A stretch of DNA of 64,000 nucleotides from Paludibacter sp963678465 (GCA_963678465.1 OY782858.1:2604001-2668000); one strand, 5' to 3'. Positions 45,425 to 54,198 are shown, numbered from the stretch's first letter. Translations and numbers: made by a program. The notes: generated by a model not told the origin, from the sequence alone.

Positions 45425-46315
45425 CTATTTTTTCACTTCAAAAGTAAAACTTCCAATCCGGCTTCCATCCACAAAGAAGTCGGCTCTGTAAGTTCCTTTT
45501 TGCAGAATTTCCTCTACTTTCCAGTAGATTACATCCGAATGTGCTTCACCTGTATATTCAAAATTCTTTTTAGCCGAATAAGCAATCATTTTATTTTCGA
45601 ACTGAAAAACGTTAGAAGCGCTTTTTGTCATTACCTCATCGTCGGGACGCGTAATGCGCAGGTACAATACCTTTTCGCCCGAAACGGCTGTTATGTTTTT
45701 CGAAATCGTAAAACTGAATTGCAGGTTGGCAGTTTGGGAAAACCATGTTGTTTTACGGTTTTTGCTATTCAAAGGCTGCATACTAAAAGCCGAGATATCG
45801 AGCTTCGAAGCACGCGTCACCACTTCGTTCAGGTTTTCTTTTTCTTTCGAAAGCTGTTGCACCGTTTCGGAGGCCTGATTGAATTTCCGACGCACTTCCA
45901 CGTTTTCGGTTTTAAGTACTTTGTTCTCAGCATTCAATGAATCAATCTGGTTGACATAACGTACCATTACACTGCGCACAGTGGCCAATTCCTTCCGGAG
46001 TTCTGCAATGCGTCGGGCATTTGTTGCTTTTGTAATCCGTAATTCTTCGAGCAATTGTTGCACTTTTACTTTTTGGTTATCAAGCAGTTTAAAAAGTGAA
46101 TCGTTTTTTATGTTCACTGTATAACCATCAAACTCAGTTGCCAGATTCTGAAATTCATTTTCAACCTGTTCCTTTTCAAAAACCATCATTTCGGCTACTT
46201 CCGAAATTTCTTTTTCCTTTTCGTTTACTTTATTTATAAAATAAACGACAGTTATCAGTAAAATAATAATGATGGCAGCAAGCGAAGATAGGAGAATTAT
46301 ATTGTTTTTTTTCAT
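45425..46315 (-). CDS. Membrane-anchored coiled-coil protein of unknown function
   Basis: The 296-residue protein has one N-terminal membrane helix (about residues 8-27), then a long coiled coil (about 30-165, rich in Glu, Lys and Leu, e.g. LNAENKVLKTENVEVRRKFN). The C-terminal part (about 170-296) is beta-rich with WFSQTANLQFSFTIS, EKVLYLRITRPDDEVM and GTYRADFFVDGSRIGSFTF. This is a type seen in Bacteroidetes but without known function. It stands between murF and lutB. Confidence 0.72.
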   Translation of the reverse strand: MKKNNIILLSSLAAIIIILLITVVYFINKVNEKEKEISEVAEMMVFEKEQVENEFQNLATEFDGYTVNIKNDSLFKLLDNQKVKVQQLLEELRITKATNARRIAELRKELATVRSVMVRYVNQIDSLNAENKVLKTENVEVRRKFNQASETVQQLSKEKENLNEVVTRASKLDISAFSMQPLNSKNRKTTWFSQTANLQFSFTISKNITAVSGEKVLYLRITRPDDEVMTKSASNVFQFENKMIAYSAKKNFEYTGEAHSDVIYWKVEEILQKGTYRADFFVDGSRIGSFTFEVKK

Positions 46316-46355
46316 ACACTGGAAATCTTTAATCGAAGAAAAATATTTTTACAAA

Positions 46356-47663
46356 TTACAAAGCAGATAAAAGCTGTTCGAGCTGTATGCCACGCGATCC
46401 TTTTATCAACACATAGCAGTTTTTCAGTTCCTGCAATGTAGCTATATTATTTTTTAAGTCATCAATGCTTTCGTAGGCATCAAAGTTATGATCTGTTTTT
46501 TTGAATTGCGGCCCAACGAGTATCACTTTGTCAAATGTAAACTGACGGATCAGCTGCACAGTGTTTTGATGTTCCTCATCGCTCTGGTCGCCAAGTTCAA
46601 GCATATCACCAAGAATCACCACCTTGTGTTCCACATCCATTTCACCAAAGTTCAGCAACGCCGCCCGCATACTTGTAGGGTTGGCATTGTAAGCATCCAC
46701 CACAAGTTTGTTTCTGTCCGTCACTGTAAGTTGCGAGCGATTATTCTGTGGGGTATAATTTTCGAGCCCCTGTTTTATTGTTTCCGCAGCCACACCGAAG
46801 AAATCACCAATGGCCACAGCCGCCAAAACGTTTTCGGCATTGTAACTACCAATCAGTTTTGTGTGAATATCAAAGTCAGGGCTGTTTCTGAGCGTACATT
46901 TCATGTTCAGAAACGGTGCACCCGCACTCACACTTCCATGTACAGGACAAAGTGTATTTTCGGGGTCGAGACTGTATGCATTTACGCGGTTTTTCATATC
47001 GAAACCTGCCTTTGTTGCCATTTCAACCAAATGCTTGTTGTCTTTGTTGATAAAAATGGAGGTCCCCTTACCGAAAATATAATCGTACAATTCCGCTTTT
47101 GTTTTCTTCACCCCTTCGAACGACCCGAAACCTTCGAGATGCGCTTTGCCCACATTGGTGATAATGCCATAATCGGGACAAGCTATTTCGGCCAATGTTT
47201 TTATTTCGCCGGGATGGTTAGCGCCCATTTCAATAATTGCAATTTCGTGTTCGGGTTTTAGTTTCAGCAGCGTTAGCGGCACTCCAATATGGTTGTTCAG
47301 GTTGCCCTGTGTATAAAGCGTGTTGTATTTGCCCGAAAGCACCGCAGCAATCAATTCTTTTGTGGTTGTTTTTCCGTTGGTGCCGGTAATACCTATCACC
47401 GTGGTTTTCAACTGTTGTCTGTGTTGCTTTGCGAGTTGCTGCAAAGCCGACAACACGTTATCCACAAGAATATAGCGTTCGTCCAACACATATTCAGGGT
47501 CGTCCACAACTGCAAATGCGCAACCATTTTCGAGTGCTTTTTTTGCAAAATCGTTGGCATTAAAGTTTTCACCTCTTAACGCAAAGAACAACGACCCTTC
47601 AGGACAGTTTCGGCTGTCGGTACATATGAGGGGATGTTGTTGAAACAGTGAGTACAGATTCAT
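46356..47663 (-). CDS. murF: UDP-N-acetylmuramoyl-tripeptide--D-alanyl-D-alanine ligase
   Basis: MurF adds the D-Ala-D-Ala dipeptide made by Ddl to the UDP-MurNAc tripeptide. The 435 residues contain FFALRGENFNANDFA (N-terminal domain), the ATP loop GITGTNGKTTTKELIA, EMGANHPGEI, and the C-terminal VVDAYNANPTSMRAAL. It is not in a dcw cluster here; its gene neighbours are a coiled-coil protein and barrel genes. The gene starts at the ATG at 47663. Confidence 0.96.
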   Translation of the reverse strand: MNLYSLFQQHPLICTDSRNCPEGSLFFALRGENFNANDFAKKALENGCAFAVVDDPEYVLDERYILVDNVLSALQQLAKQHRQQLKTTVIGITGTNGKTTTKELIAAVLSGKYNTLYTQGNLNNHIGVPLTLLKLKPEHEIAIIEMGANHPGEIKTLAEIACPDYGIITNVGKAHLEGFGSFEGVKKTKAELYDYIFGKGTSIFINKDNKHLVEMATKAGFDMKNRVNAYSLDPENTLCPVHGSVSAGAPFLNMKCTLRNSPDFDIHTKLIGSYNAENVLAAVAIGDFFGVAAETIKQGLENYTPQNNRSQLTVTDRNKLVVDAYNANPTSMRAALLNFGEMDVEHKVVILGDMLELGDQSDEEHQNTVQLIRQFTFDKVILVGPQFKKTDHNFDAYESIDDLKNNIATLQELKNCYVLIKGSRGIQLEQLLSAL

Positions 47664-47752
47664 TTTTTATAAAATCGGCATTTGAATAGAATTGTATGCA
47701 AAAATAGTCATATTCGGGTGAATAATTGTATATTGATTTGCAAAATAAACAA

Positions 47753-47780
47753 AAAAGGTTAAGCATAAACTTAACCTTTT
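47753..47780 (-). terminator. Terminator of the barrel gene upstream of murF
   Basis: AAAAGGTTAAG (47753-47763) pairs perfectly with CTTAACCTTTT (47770-47780) over a 6-nt loop, with a T run on the minus strand. It lies 23 bp past the stop codon of the gene at 47803-48423. Confidence 0.8.
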
Positions 47781-47802
47781 GAAAAACATAATAGACAATC
47801 AC

Positions 47803-48423
47803 TTATAAGTTGAAAACCAATGATAATTTCAAATCATTATTTTTCCATTCGAAATCCTCGCGATTGTCCCGGTCCAACATACCCCAGTCGTAACTTACAC
47901 GCACCGAAATATCTTTAAAACCAAGTCCGGCACCTACGCCCAATTGCAAGTCGAAAGGAGAATAGGTTTTTTTACCCGATGCATATTCGTCCTTATAAAT
48001 ATTATCGCCTTCTATTGAAGTATCCACAGCTCCCGTAATTGAACCTTTTGTTTTCTGCGAGATGGCGTAATTAAAGTTAGGGCCACCAAATACAAACAAA
48101 TTCAATCCTTCGCCAAGTGCCATTTTAGCAGTAAGGCGAACCGGCAAATCTAAAGTATGAGCTGTAGTTGTTGATTCAACAGTCTGGCCAATGACTGTGG
48201 CTTCTGAAGAATTTCTAAGGTAATTGTACATCAAGGCGTATTGCAAACTTATCGGTCCCTGAATGTCGATTTCGGCAGCCGGACCAATATGAAAACCATT
48301 TAAGTTTTCATCGCTCCCTACAGTAACTGAATTGCTATAACCTGCTACTAAACCAACCTGTGCACTTGCACCAACAGACATCATGACTACTAAAGCCAAT
48401 AATCCAAATCTAATCTTTTTCAT
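47803..48423 (-). CDS. Outer-membrane beta-barrel (PorT-like) protein
   Basis: The 206-residue protein has a signal peptide (MKKIRFGLLALVVMMSVGASA) and an 8-strand-like barrel: VGLVAGYSNSVTVG, LQYALMYNYLRNS, LDLPVRLTAKMALGEGLNLFVFGGPNFNYAI and a terminal LKLSLVFNL. The strand set and DIPLR/LDLPVR block resemble outer-membrane b-barrel families such as PorT. It is paralogous to the gene at 48594-49247. The function is unknown; a structural or porin role is inferred. Confidence 0.8.
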   Translation of the reverse strand: MKKIRFGLLALVVMMSVGASAQVGLVAGYSNSVTVGSDENLNGFHIGPAAEIDIQGPISLQYALMYNYLRNSSEATVIGQTVESTTTAHTLDLPVRLTAKMALGEGLNLFVFGGPNFNYAISQKTKGSITGAVDTSIEGDNIYKDEYASGKKTYSPFDLQLGVGAGLGFKDISVRVSYDWGMLDRDNREDFEWKNNDLKLSLVFNL

Positions 48424-48593
48424 AAAATAATGTTTTTAAATTAATAAAGTAAATAGTGTAAGGTAATATAGTTTCGAGTTCCGGGTTCACGAAAACAGGT
48501 CGTTCACTATTATTACTTATACACACACAAACTACGGTAGCAAAAACGTGACCGAAGTACTGGATTCCTCAAAATTTAAACATTATTTAATAC

Positions 48594-49247
48594 TTAGAAT
48601 TGATACACAAGCGACACATACCATCCTCCCTGGCGGAATAATTTACTGGTGTCCACCTTATTAATGCTATTGATGCCAAAATCGTAACCACCCTTCAATT
48701 GATAGTTCTTCCACTGCACACCACCACCGGCGCCCATTTGGAAATTGATACGACTGATCATTGCACTTTTGTAAAGATCTTCGGTGCCATTGGTCGGAAC
48801 ATTTCCGAACTCATCAATTACCTGCACAAGCGAAGAACTTAATGTAGCTGTTGTTTTGCGGGGTTGAGCAATACCTACATTCAGATTAGGTCCGGCAAAA
48901 CCAAATACCTTCAGGTTTTTCGAAAGCGGAAGGGTATAGGTAAGTCTTAACGGAATATCGATAGAATGTCCGAAAGTTTTATACGTTACAGAGTCGGTAG
49001 CACTATAATACTGCACCTTATTGGAATATACCAACGAATACAAAGCGCCGGTAAGTAAACTGAAATTGTGTTTAAGATCGAATTCAGCCGTTACACCTAA
49101 ACGACCGCCATTGAAATAATTGGTACTGAATTCTGCACCCGATTGTTTAGGGCTTACAAAACCAACTTCTAACCGATAAGTTTGTGCTGAAAGAATACCG
49201 ATGGATAAAACCATGGAAACGAGTATAAGTTTGAGGGTCGATTTCAT
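48594..49247 (-). CDS. Outer-membrane beta-barrel (PorT-like) protein, paralogue
   Basis: The 217-residue protein has a signal peptide ending near LSAQ. It shares with the neighbour at 47803 the same order of strands: LTGALYSLVYSN, SIDIPLRLTYTLPLSKNLKVFGFAGPNLNVGIAQ, FQMGAGGGVQWKNY, and a C-terminal aromatic end WYVSLVYQF. A minus-strand TATCTTTG box lies 40 bp upstream (49287-49294). The function is unknown. Confidence 0.8.
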   Translation of the reverse strand: MKSTLKLILVSMVLSIGILSAQTYRLEVGFVSPKQSGAEFSTNYFNGGRLGVTAEFDLKHNFSLLTGALYSLVYSNKVQYYSATDSVTYKTFGHSIDIPLRLTYTLPLSKNLKVFGFAGPNLNVGIAQPRKTTATLSSSLVQVIDEFGNVPTNGTEDLYKSAMISRINFQMGAGGGVQWKNYQLKGGYDFGINSINKVDTSKLFRQGGWYVSLVYQF

Positions 49248-49286
49248 TGTACTGTTGTTTGATGGACTGAAAAAAGTTTATGAGCG

Positions 49287-49294
49287 CAAAGATA
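49287..49294 (-). promoter_or_regulatory. Candidate -7 box of the 48594-49247 gene
   Basis: TATCTTTG on the minus strand is an exact match to TAnnTTTG, 40 bp upstream of the ATG. No TTTG is seen at the expected -33 position. Confidence 0.45.
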
Positions 49295-49477
49295 TGCTTT
49301 TTTAAAGTTATTCCGTTAATGAAAAACGCTGTAAAACCCCAAAAAGTGTGAAATTTGAAAGTTTTTGCAAATATTATACATTGAATCTAAACAGGGAAAC
49401 AATAATGCGCGGGATTGAAACATTCTGAAGGTTTATTTTCAGTACCATCATCCCTTATTATGACAAGGAGAAGGCAC

Positions 49478-49516
49478 AAAAAAAAAACTTCCGTTGTCCC
49501 TAAGGACAACAGAAGT
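49478..49516 (-). terminator. Terminator of the RRM gene
   Basis: ACTTCCGTTGTCC (49487-49499) pairs with GGACAACAGAAGT (49504-49516) with one mismatch across a 4-nt loop, followed on the minus strand by a run of T (complement of the A run before 49487). It lies 28 bp past the stop codon. Confidence 0.8.
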
Positions 49517-49544
49517 TTTAGTATGCTTTTTTTAGAGGCTAAAA

Positions 49545-49790
49545 TTAGCTTCTTGGAGTTGCTTCTTTAACAACCATTGCACGTCCGTCAAATTCTGCAC
49601 CGTTAAGTTCAGAAATAACTTTTTTTGCAGCAGCGTCGTCAGCCATTTCAACGAAAGCAAAACCTTTTGATTTGCGGGTGTCACGATCGATGATGATTTT
49701 GCATGAATCAACCTGACCATACTCTTCAATAACTTCTTTAAGATCGCTTTCTCTAACTTTGTAACTTAAGTTACCTACGTAAATGTTCAT
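49545..49790 (-). CDS. RNA-recognition-motif (RRM) RNA-binding protein
   Basis: The 81-residue protein is a single RRM domain: RNP2 as NIYVGNLSYKV at the N-terminus and RNP1 as KGFAFVEM, with SDLKEVIEEYGQVDSCKIIID between. In cyanobacteria and Bacteroidetes such small RRM proteins bind single-stranded RNA and often respond to cold. A minus-strand TATTTTTG box (49961-49968) would give a leader of about 170 nt, similar to cold-shock genes, but this is inference. It is monocistronic. Confidence 0.92.
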   Translation of the reverse strand: MNIYVGNLSYKVRESDLKEVIEEYGQVDSCKIIIDRDTRKSKGFAFVEMADDAAAKKVISELNGAEFDGRAMVVKEATPRS

Positions 49791-50691
49791 AAAAAATAAA
49801 ATATAAAAAATAAATAATTGTGATTAAAGAGAAGTGTAGTAACGTAAGTATAACAAATTCTGATTCGAAAAATTAGAGTTGAAAATAGACAGACGAAAAA
49901 ATACAATTTCTTTTTCGACGACAAAGGAACGCATTTTTTTTGCAACTCGCAACTTTTCTGCAAAAATAATTGAAATAAAGTGCATTATAATGCTTAAAAA
50001 CATATTTGAACCACATTTGTCGTTACATTTCAGTTAAAAAGGCGAAGAGGGTCGAAAGTCTAATGTCGAAAGTCAAAGGTCAAAGGTCGAAAGTCTAAAG
50101 TAGCCGGTGCGTGTCAAACCCGAAACTCAAAACAAAACCCGAAACTCGGAACTCGAAACCCGGAACTCAGAACTAAATCCACACTTTACATTCTTTCACC
50201 CTCTCCTCAAATTCTCAATCCCGAAAGCTTTCGGGACAAATTCTCAAATTTTCAAACTCATTCCTGAACTCGAAACCCGAAACTTAAAAATCAGAACATT
50301 AACCCCTCCCCCTTCGGGTACTCCCCTTAAAAAAGGGGAGATCATCGGTATGCGAAATTTAGTGCAATAAATAACCGTGTGGAAGCGTAAAACTGTGGAA
50401 TTATTGAATAATTGATTAATTGAATCGTCTTCTGAACTCGAAACTTTACCAACTCCTCAAATTCTCAAACTCATTTTTGAACCCGAAACTCAAAACTCGA
50501 AACTAAATCCACACGCTACATTCTTCCACCCCCTCCTCAAATTCTCAAATTTTCAAATTCTCAAATTTTCAAATTCATTTCTGAACTCAGAACCCGAAAC
50601 TCGGAACTCGAAACCCGAAACCGCCTCCGAACTATCATGCACGAACTTTGTTTATTAACAATAACTATATACAACAAAAAAAAACGACTAC
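49791..50691. repeat. Gene-less region with dense word-like repeats
   Basis: From about 50040 to 50640 the sequence is made of short degenerate phrases: GAAACTCGAAACCCG-type words, CAAATTCTCAAATTTTCAAA phrases and AGTCAAAGGTCAAAGGTC words. It also contains the 16-bp palindrome CCCGAAAGCTTTCGGG (50220-50235) and a hairpin CCCCTT-AAAA-AAGGGG (near 50322-50338). Similar phrases occur at 9790-10183, 41069-41165 and 62915-63112. I see no gene. The nitroreductase follows. Confidence 0.65.
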
Positions 50692-51420
50692 ATGAATCTC
50701 GAAGAAGTATTGAATTTCAGGCGTTCGGTGCGCAATTTTGCCCCGGACAAAGCCCTCGACACCGAAAAAGTAAAACATTGTCTTGAACTGGCCACCCTTG
50801 CCCCCAACAGTTCGAACATGCAGCTTTGGGAATTTTATCACATTACCGAACCCGAAATGCTCAGCAAGATCACAGAGGCATGCCTTTCGCAAGGTGCAGC
50901 GGCAACGGCAAAAGAAATAGTTGTATTTGTTACGCGCCAGGATTTGCATCGTCAACGTGCCAAACAGGTGATTGATTTTGAGAAAACGAATATTGCACGC
51001 AACAGTCCTGCCGAGCGACAAGAGAACCGCATCAAAGGCCGCGAATTGTACTACAACAAAGCCATGCCCTTTATCTACAGTCGCTTTTTCGGATTGCTGG
51101 GCATGTTCCGCAAAGCCATTGGAGTGAGCGTAAGCCTCTTCCGACCCATGTTCACAGGCCTTTCCGAAAGCGATGCACGCGTGGTGGTACACAAAAGCTG
51201 CGGTTTGGCGGCTCAAACCTTTATGATTGCCATGGCCAACGAAGGTTACGACACCTGCCCGCTCGAAGGCTTCGACAGCCGAAGGGTGAAAAAGCTACTT
51301 CAATTGCCCCATGGCGCCGAAATAAACATGATCGTTCCCTGCGGCATTCGCAATGGCAACAAAGGCATTTGGGGCGACCGTTTCAGGGTGCCTTTCGACC
51401 AGGTTTATCACCGACGCTGA
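50692..51420 (+). CDS. Nitroreductase-family protein
   Basis: The 242-residue FMN-dependent oxidoreductase shows the family start NFRRSVRNFAPDKALDTEKV, ATLAPNSSNMQLWEFY and a late ANEGYDTCPLEGFD with MIVPCGIRNGNKGIWGDRFRVPF. An inserted helical segment (about residues 85-165, with FIYSRFFGLLGMFRKA) interrupts the fold and could line the substrate pocket. Reductants are NAD(P)H; substrates range from nitroaromatics to quinones and are unknown here. Confidence 0.88.
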   Translation: MNLEEVLNFRRSVRNFAPDKALDTEKVKHCLELATLAPNSSNMQLWEFYHITEPEMLSKITEACLSQGAAATAKEIVVFVTRQDLHRQRAKQVIDFEKTNIARNSPAERQENRIKGRELYYNKAMPFIYSRFFGLLGMFRKAIGVSVSLFRPMFTGLSESDARVVVHKSCGLAAQTFMIAMANEGYDTCPLEGFDSRRVKKLLQLPHGAEINMIVPCGIRNGNKGIWGDRFRVPFDQVYHRR

Positions 51421-51569
51421 CCCCAACAACACCGAAGGCTTCCCTGTTTTCTCCCATCAGGAGGACTTAGGGTTGCCTTTTGTATTTTTATTCTTTTTTA
51501 TTTTCCTTCATTTCTCAAACTGCTCACTTACAGGCAGATTATCGAAAATACAACAACAAACAAAATGAA

Positions 51570-52009
51570 TTTAATGATCGTGATACGGAAAATCATGATC
51601 ATTAACTGGAGTTTAATGATTATGATAGGGAATATAATAATCATTAAATGAAGTTTAATGATTGTGATTTAGTCTTTACCGATCGTGATTTTGTCTTTCA
51701 TAGTTATGATATTCAATTTGATTATTGTAAAATTGATTTTAATTGTTGTGATTTTCGGTTTTTTATAAATTAAGCCCAAATAATTATACTGATTTTCAAT
51801 TTAATGATCATTAAAATCTCTTTCACGATCATTAAACTGAACATAATGATTATGATATTTCATTTAATCATTATGAAAGACCATTTAATTGTTATGATAC
51901 ATGCTTTCATTTTCATAAAACCTTCTTTCATGATTGTTATGCTATATTTAATGGTTGTGATTGTTGATTTCCTTATCGTGAAATTGATTTTCATTGATAT
52001 GAAATTAAA
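51570..52009. repeat. Array of 21 degenerate 21-bp units (phased)
   Basis: The 440 bp divide into 21 consecutive units of 21 bp, with one 20-bp unit (51780-51799). The consensus is TTTMATGATYRTGAT followed by six poorly conserved bases. Unit 3 (51612) reads TTTAATGATTATGATAGGGA and unit 12 (51800) starts with the perfect palindrome TTTAATGATCATTAAA. Units start at 51570, 51591, 51612, 51633, 51654 and so on to 51989. Units share pattern more than sequence, so the array is old or under loose selection. There are no uniform spacers of CRISPR type. Confidence 0.85.
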
Positions 52010-52216
52010 CAAAAGCTCCCTTTATCTCTCCTTTTTCAATAACCAACGGCTCGTTCCACTCCTTTTATTCCCTATTTTTGCCCAAATATTCAATTTATTT
52101 TGTTTTTATTTGCAATTTTAGCACTTTTAATTAACTTTGACAGGTGAAAGGGAGAAGGGGATTTTTGGGGTTGAAGGAAATAACAAAAACACCTATCTAC
52201 CCTTGTCCCAACAGAT

Positions 52217-52297
52217 ATCTTCATTATACGTAAAAAGTCTCGCGGGAGTTTGATGGGAACCAACTTTTGTCATTTAAAGAACATCCGGCAGGAAAGG
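52217..52297 (+). repeat. Leader repeat copy A
   Basis: A 42-bp core (52256-52297, starting GGAACCAACTTTTGTCATTT) differs at one base from copy B (52884-52925). It ends 20 bp before the ATG of the small exported protein at 52318. Weaker similarity to copy B extends upstream to about 52217. Confidence 0.65.
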
Positions 52298-52317
52298 AAA
52301 CGAATAAAATTATAAAT

Positions 52318-52818
52318 ATGAATAGAAATATAACATTTTGCATTATTATCACGTTGTTTTTTGTGCAAACAAATTTAGTTGGACAGGTTAATAATGGAAG
52401 TGAAAGAACCATTTATTTAATGCGAGCTAAGCAATTCTATGGAAGTTTAGCTAAAATGGACTTAATGGTGAATGGTAAACTTTTTCAGAAAATTAAGAAC
52501 GGAAATCGATTAATTATAAAATCAGAAACAAATGATACGCTGAAAATTCAGATTGTTTATCCGCTCATTACGAGCCATAAATCAAGGGTACTTGAAATTC
52601 CTCCCGGCAATGAAAGTGAAATATATGTTGACTTATATTATTGGGGTGAAGGCTATAATCCATTAAAACACTCTGGAGTTATAAGAGGTCCTATTGGTAG
52701 TTCTCCGGATTTTAATATTGAAATAATTGAACTAAGCAAAGAAGAGGGTGAGAAAAAGTTTAATCTATCAGAGCTGTATAAAGACAATAACAAAATAGTG
52801 GAAAAAAGATTTCCATAA
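52318..52818 (+). CDS. Small exported protein of unknown function
   Basis: I start this gene at the ATG at 52318, which gives a signal peptide (MNRNITFCIIITLFFVQTNL) and 166 residues; the same frame is open 51 nt further upstream into the leader repeat. The mature part has a beta-rich look (TIYLMRAKQFYGSLAKMDLM, LKIQIVYPLITSH, EIPPGNESEIYVDLYYWGEG), vaguely like a DUF2846/lipocalin-type small domain, which I cannot confirm. It is AT-rich and lies in the accessory island between repeat copies A and B. Confidence 0.65.
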   Translation: MNRNITFCIIITLFFVQTNLVGQVNNGSERTIYLMRAKQFYGSLAKMDLMVNGKLFQKIKNGNRLIIKSETNDTLKIQIVYPLITSHKSRVLEIPPGNESEIYVDLYYWGEGYNPLKHSGVIRGPIGSSPDFNIEIIELSKEEGEKKFNLSELYKDNNKIVEKRFP

Positions 52819-53172
52819 AGTTAGTCCACTCCTCCTACCGGATATACTTTATTCAACGCATAAAGCTTTGCGGAGGTCTGACAGGAACCAACTTTAGTCA
52901 TTTAAAGAACATCCGGCAGGAAAGGGGAAACGAACGAAGAAACATTTTAGTGTCTCGTTCCTCGACGACTAAAAGTTTTACACTAAAAACTTCAAAACGT
53001 CGAAGACTTTTGAACGTTTCTTCTCAGATTAAGTTCCGGAGAAACAAAGCTGCTCCTACCGGATACACTTTATTCAATGTACAAAGCTCTACGGGTGTCA
53101 GAGGTGAACCAACTTTAGTTATTTAAAAAACATTCGATAGAACATACAAACAATAATAAAACACAGCTTGAT
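52819..53172. repeat. Leader repeat copies B and C around a structured segment
   Basis: Copy B (52832-52925) and copy C (53053-53145) share CTCCTACCGGATAYACTTTA at the start and a GAACCAACTTTAGTYATTTA core. Between them, 52936-53023 can fold as a nested hairpin: GAAGAAAC with GTTTCTTC, TTTTAGTGT (52945-52953) with ACACTAAAA (52980-52988), TCGACG (52962-52967) with CGTCGA (52998-53003). The last two pairs interleave, so not all can form at once. No gene is present. Confidence 0.6.
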
Positions 53173-54054
53173 ATGATTATAACCGATCTTCAGCAACAAC
53201 TGGAAGAAGCCTATACGGTCAGAAATTTAAACAGGATCTCATTGACGTTGATTAATTTGTATAAAAATCAGCAGTATTCGATGCTGCAAAAGATTGGAGA
53301 GATAATAAGTGATTTTGTTGATATCGAAATTTCTGCTGAGGGAAAGGGTTTTTCCAAACTAATAATGCTCTATCACCCCGACCGTTCCAATTATTATTTA
53401 AACGAAATACAGACGCTTGTTGATGCAAATAACTTCGACGGTTTGCTTGAACTTTCGCATATTTTGAAACTGGAACGGATAGATGAAATATCGAGTTCAT
53501 TAAACAGCTATGAAGATATTGATTATTCACCGGTTTACGATTGGGATATAACGACAGATGGATTTACAATTATTCACGACAGTGATAAGCAACAAGCCAG
53601 AGCCACGTCGAAGAAACCTATAGCCTATGATTTTTACGATGCTATAAAAATCAGACATTATGGTCATGTGGATGTTGAATTTCCATCGTATTATCTGGAG
53701 GATATCGATGAATTTGAATTATCATCAAGCGATATCACCGATCTTGATGGCGTTCAGTTCTGCATTCATGCCAAATCAATTGATTTATCCGACAACAGGA
53801 TTGTCGACCTTTCTCCCATCAGCGGACTTGAAAGACTGGAAGAATTAAACCTCGCCGACAACTTAATTGGCGATATTGATGCCTTAGGCAATTTGATAAA
53901 ACTTAAAAGTGTCAACCTATCGAACAATCGTATTGACGATATTTCGCCATTGCTGGAACTTGAACATCTTGAATATGTTGATCTGACAGGAAACCCCCTT
54001 CTTCCGGAACAGGTAAAAATGCTGACGGATGTAGAAATTAAAGTGAACTATTGA
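53173..54054 (+). CDS. Leucine-rich-repeat protein with J-domain-like HPD motif
   Basis: The 293-residue soluble protein has a helical N-terminus with FSKLIMLYHPDRSNYY; the HPD at residues 68-70 is the J-domain signature used to stimulate DnaK. A middle region (about 85-170) contains DWDITTDGFTIIHDS. The C-terminus (about 175-290) has four leucine-rich repeats of the internalin type (IDLSDNRIVDLSPISGL, LNLADNLIGDIDALGNL, VNLSNNRIDDISPLLEL, VDLTGNPLLPEQ). I do not know a characterised protein with this layout. It starts 28 bp after repeat copy C. Confidence 0.78.
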   Translation: MIITDLQQQLEEAYTVRNLNRISLTLINLYKNQQYSMLQKIGEIISDFVDIEISAEGKGFSKLIMLYHPDRSNYYLNEIQTLVDANNFDGLLELSHILKLERIDEISSSLNSYEDIDYSPVYDWDITTDGFTIIHDSDKQQARATSKKPIAYDFYDAIKIRHYGHVDVEFPSYYLEDIDEFELSSSDITDLDGVQFCIHAKSIDLSDNRIVDLSPISGLERLEELNLADNLIGDIDALGNLIKLKSVNLSNNRIDDISPLLELEHLEYVDLTGNPLLPEQVKMLTDVEIKVNY

Positions 54055-54133
54055 AGTCCTCTCACTTGTGGGCATTTCAGTTAAAGACATAAAGCACCTT
54101 TGTATTTTCACAGTCCAACAAAAACTCTTTCAA

Positions 54134-54175
54134 CAAAAAAAGGAAGACACAACCACCTGTGTCTTCCTTTTTTCT
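54134..54175. terminator. Shared terminator, copy 1 of a duplicated hairpin
   Basis: A 16-bp stem (AAAAAAAGGAAGACAC paired with GTGTCTTCC and a T run) with loop AACCACCT can end the LRR gene (plus) and the giant surface protein gene (minus). A 40-bp segment (54134-54173) is identical to 61084-61123. Confidence 0.82.
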
Positions 54176-54198
54176 TATCGGGCATTCTTCATCAAAGC

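Larger units (their letters stand above)
51421..52317. other. Gene-less accessory region with the 21-bp array and a leader repeat
   Basis: The gap between the nitroreductase and the next gene is AT-rich. It holds the 21-unit array (51570-52009) and one copy of a leader repeat (52217-52297). A frame at 51804-52121 through the second half of the array translates to a hydrophobic heptad-like string, but it lacks normal coding character and I treat it as an artefact of the periodicity. Confidence 0.6.

Noticed and set aside
51570..52009. CRISPR array
   Set aside because: Units are degenerate and directly adjacent with no unique spacers between identical repeats, and no cas genes are present.
51804..52121. 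Open frame of 105 codons through the 21-bp array
   Set aside because: It consists of Ile, Met and Leu heptads that follow directly from the 21-bp period of the DNA; the first half of the array has stops in all frames that keep the same register, and there is no matching family.
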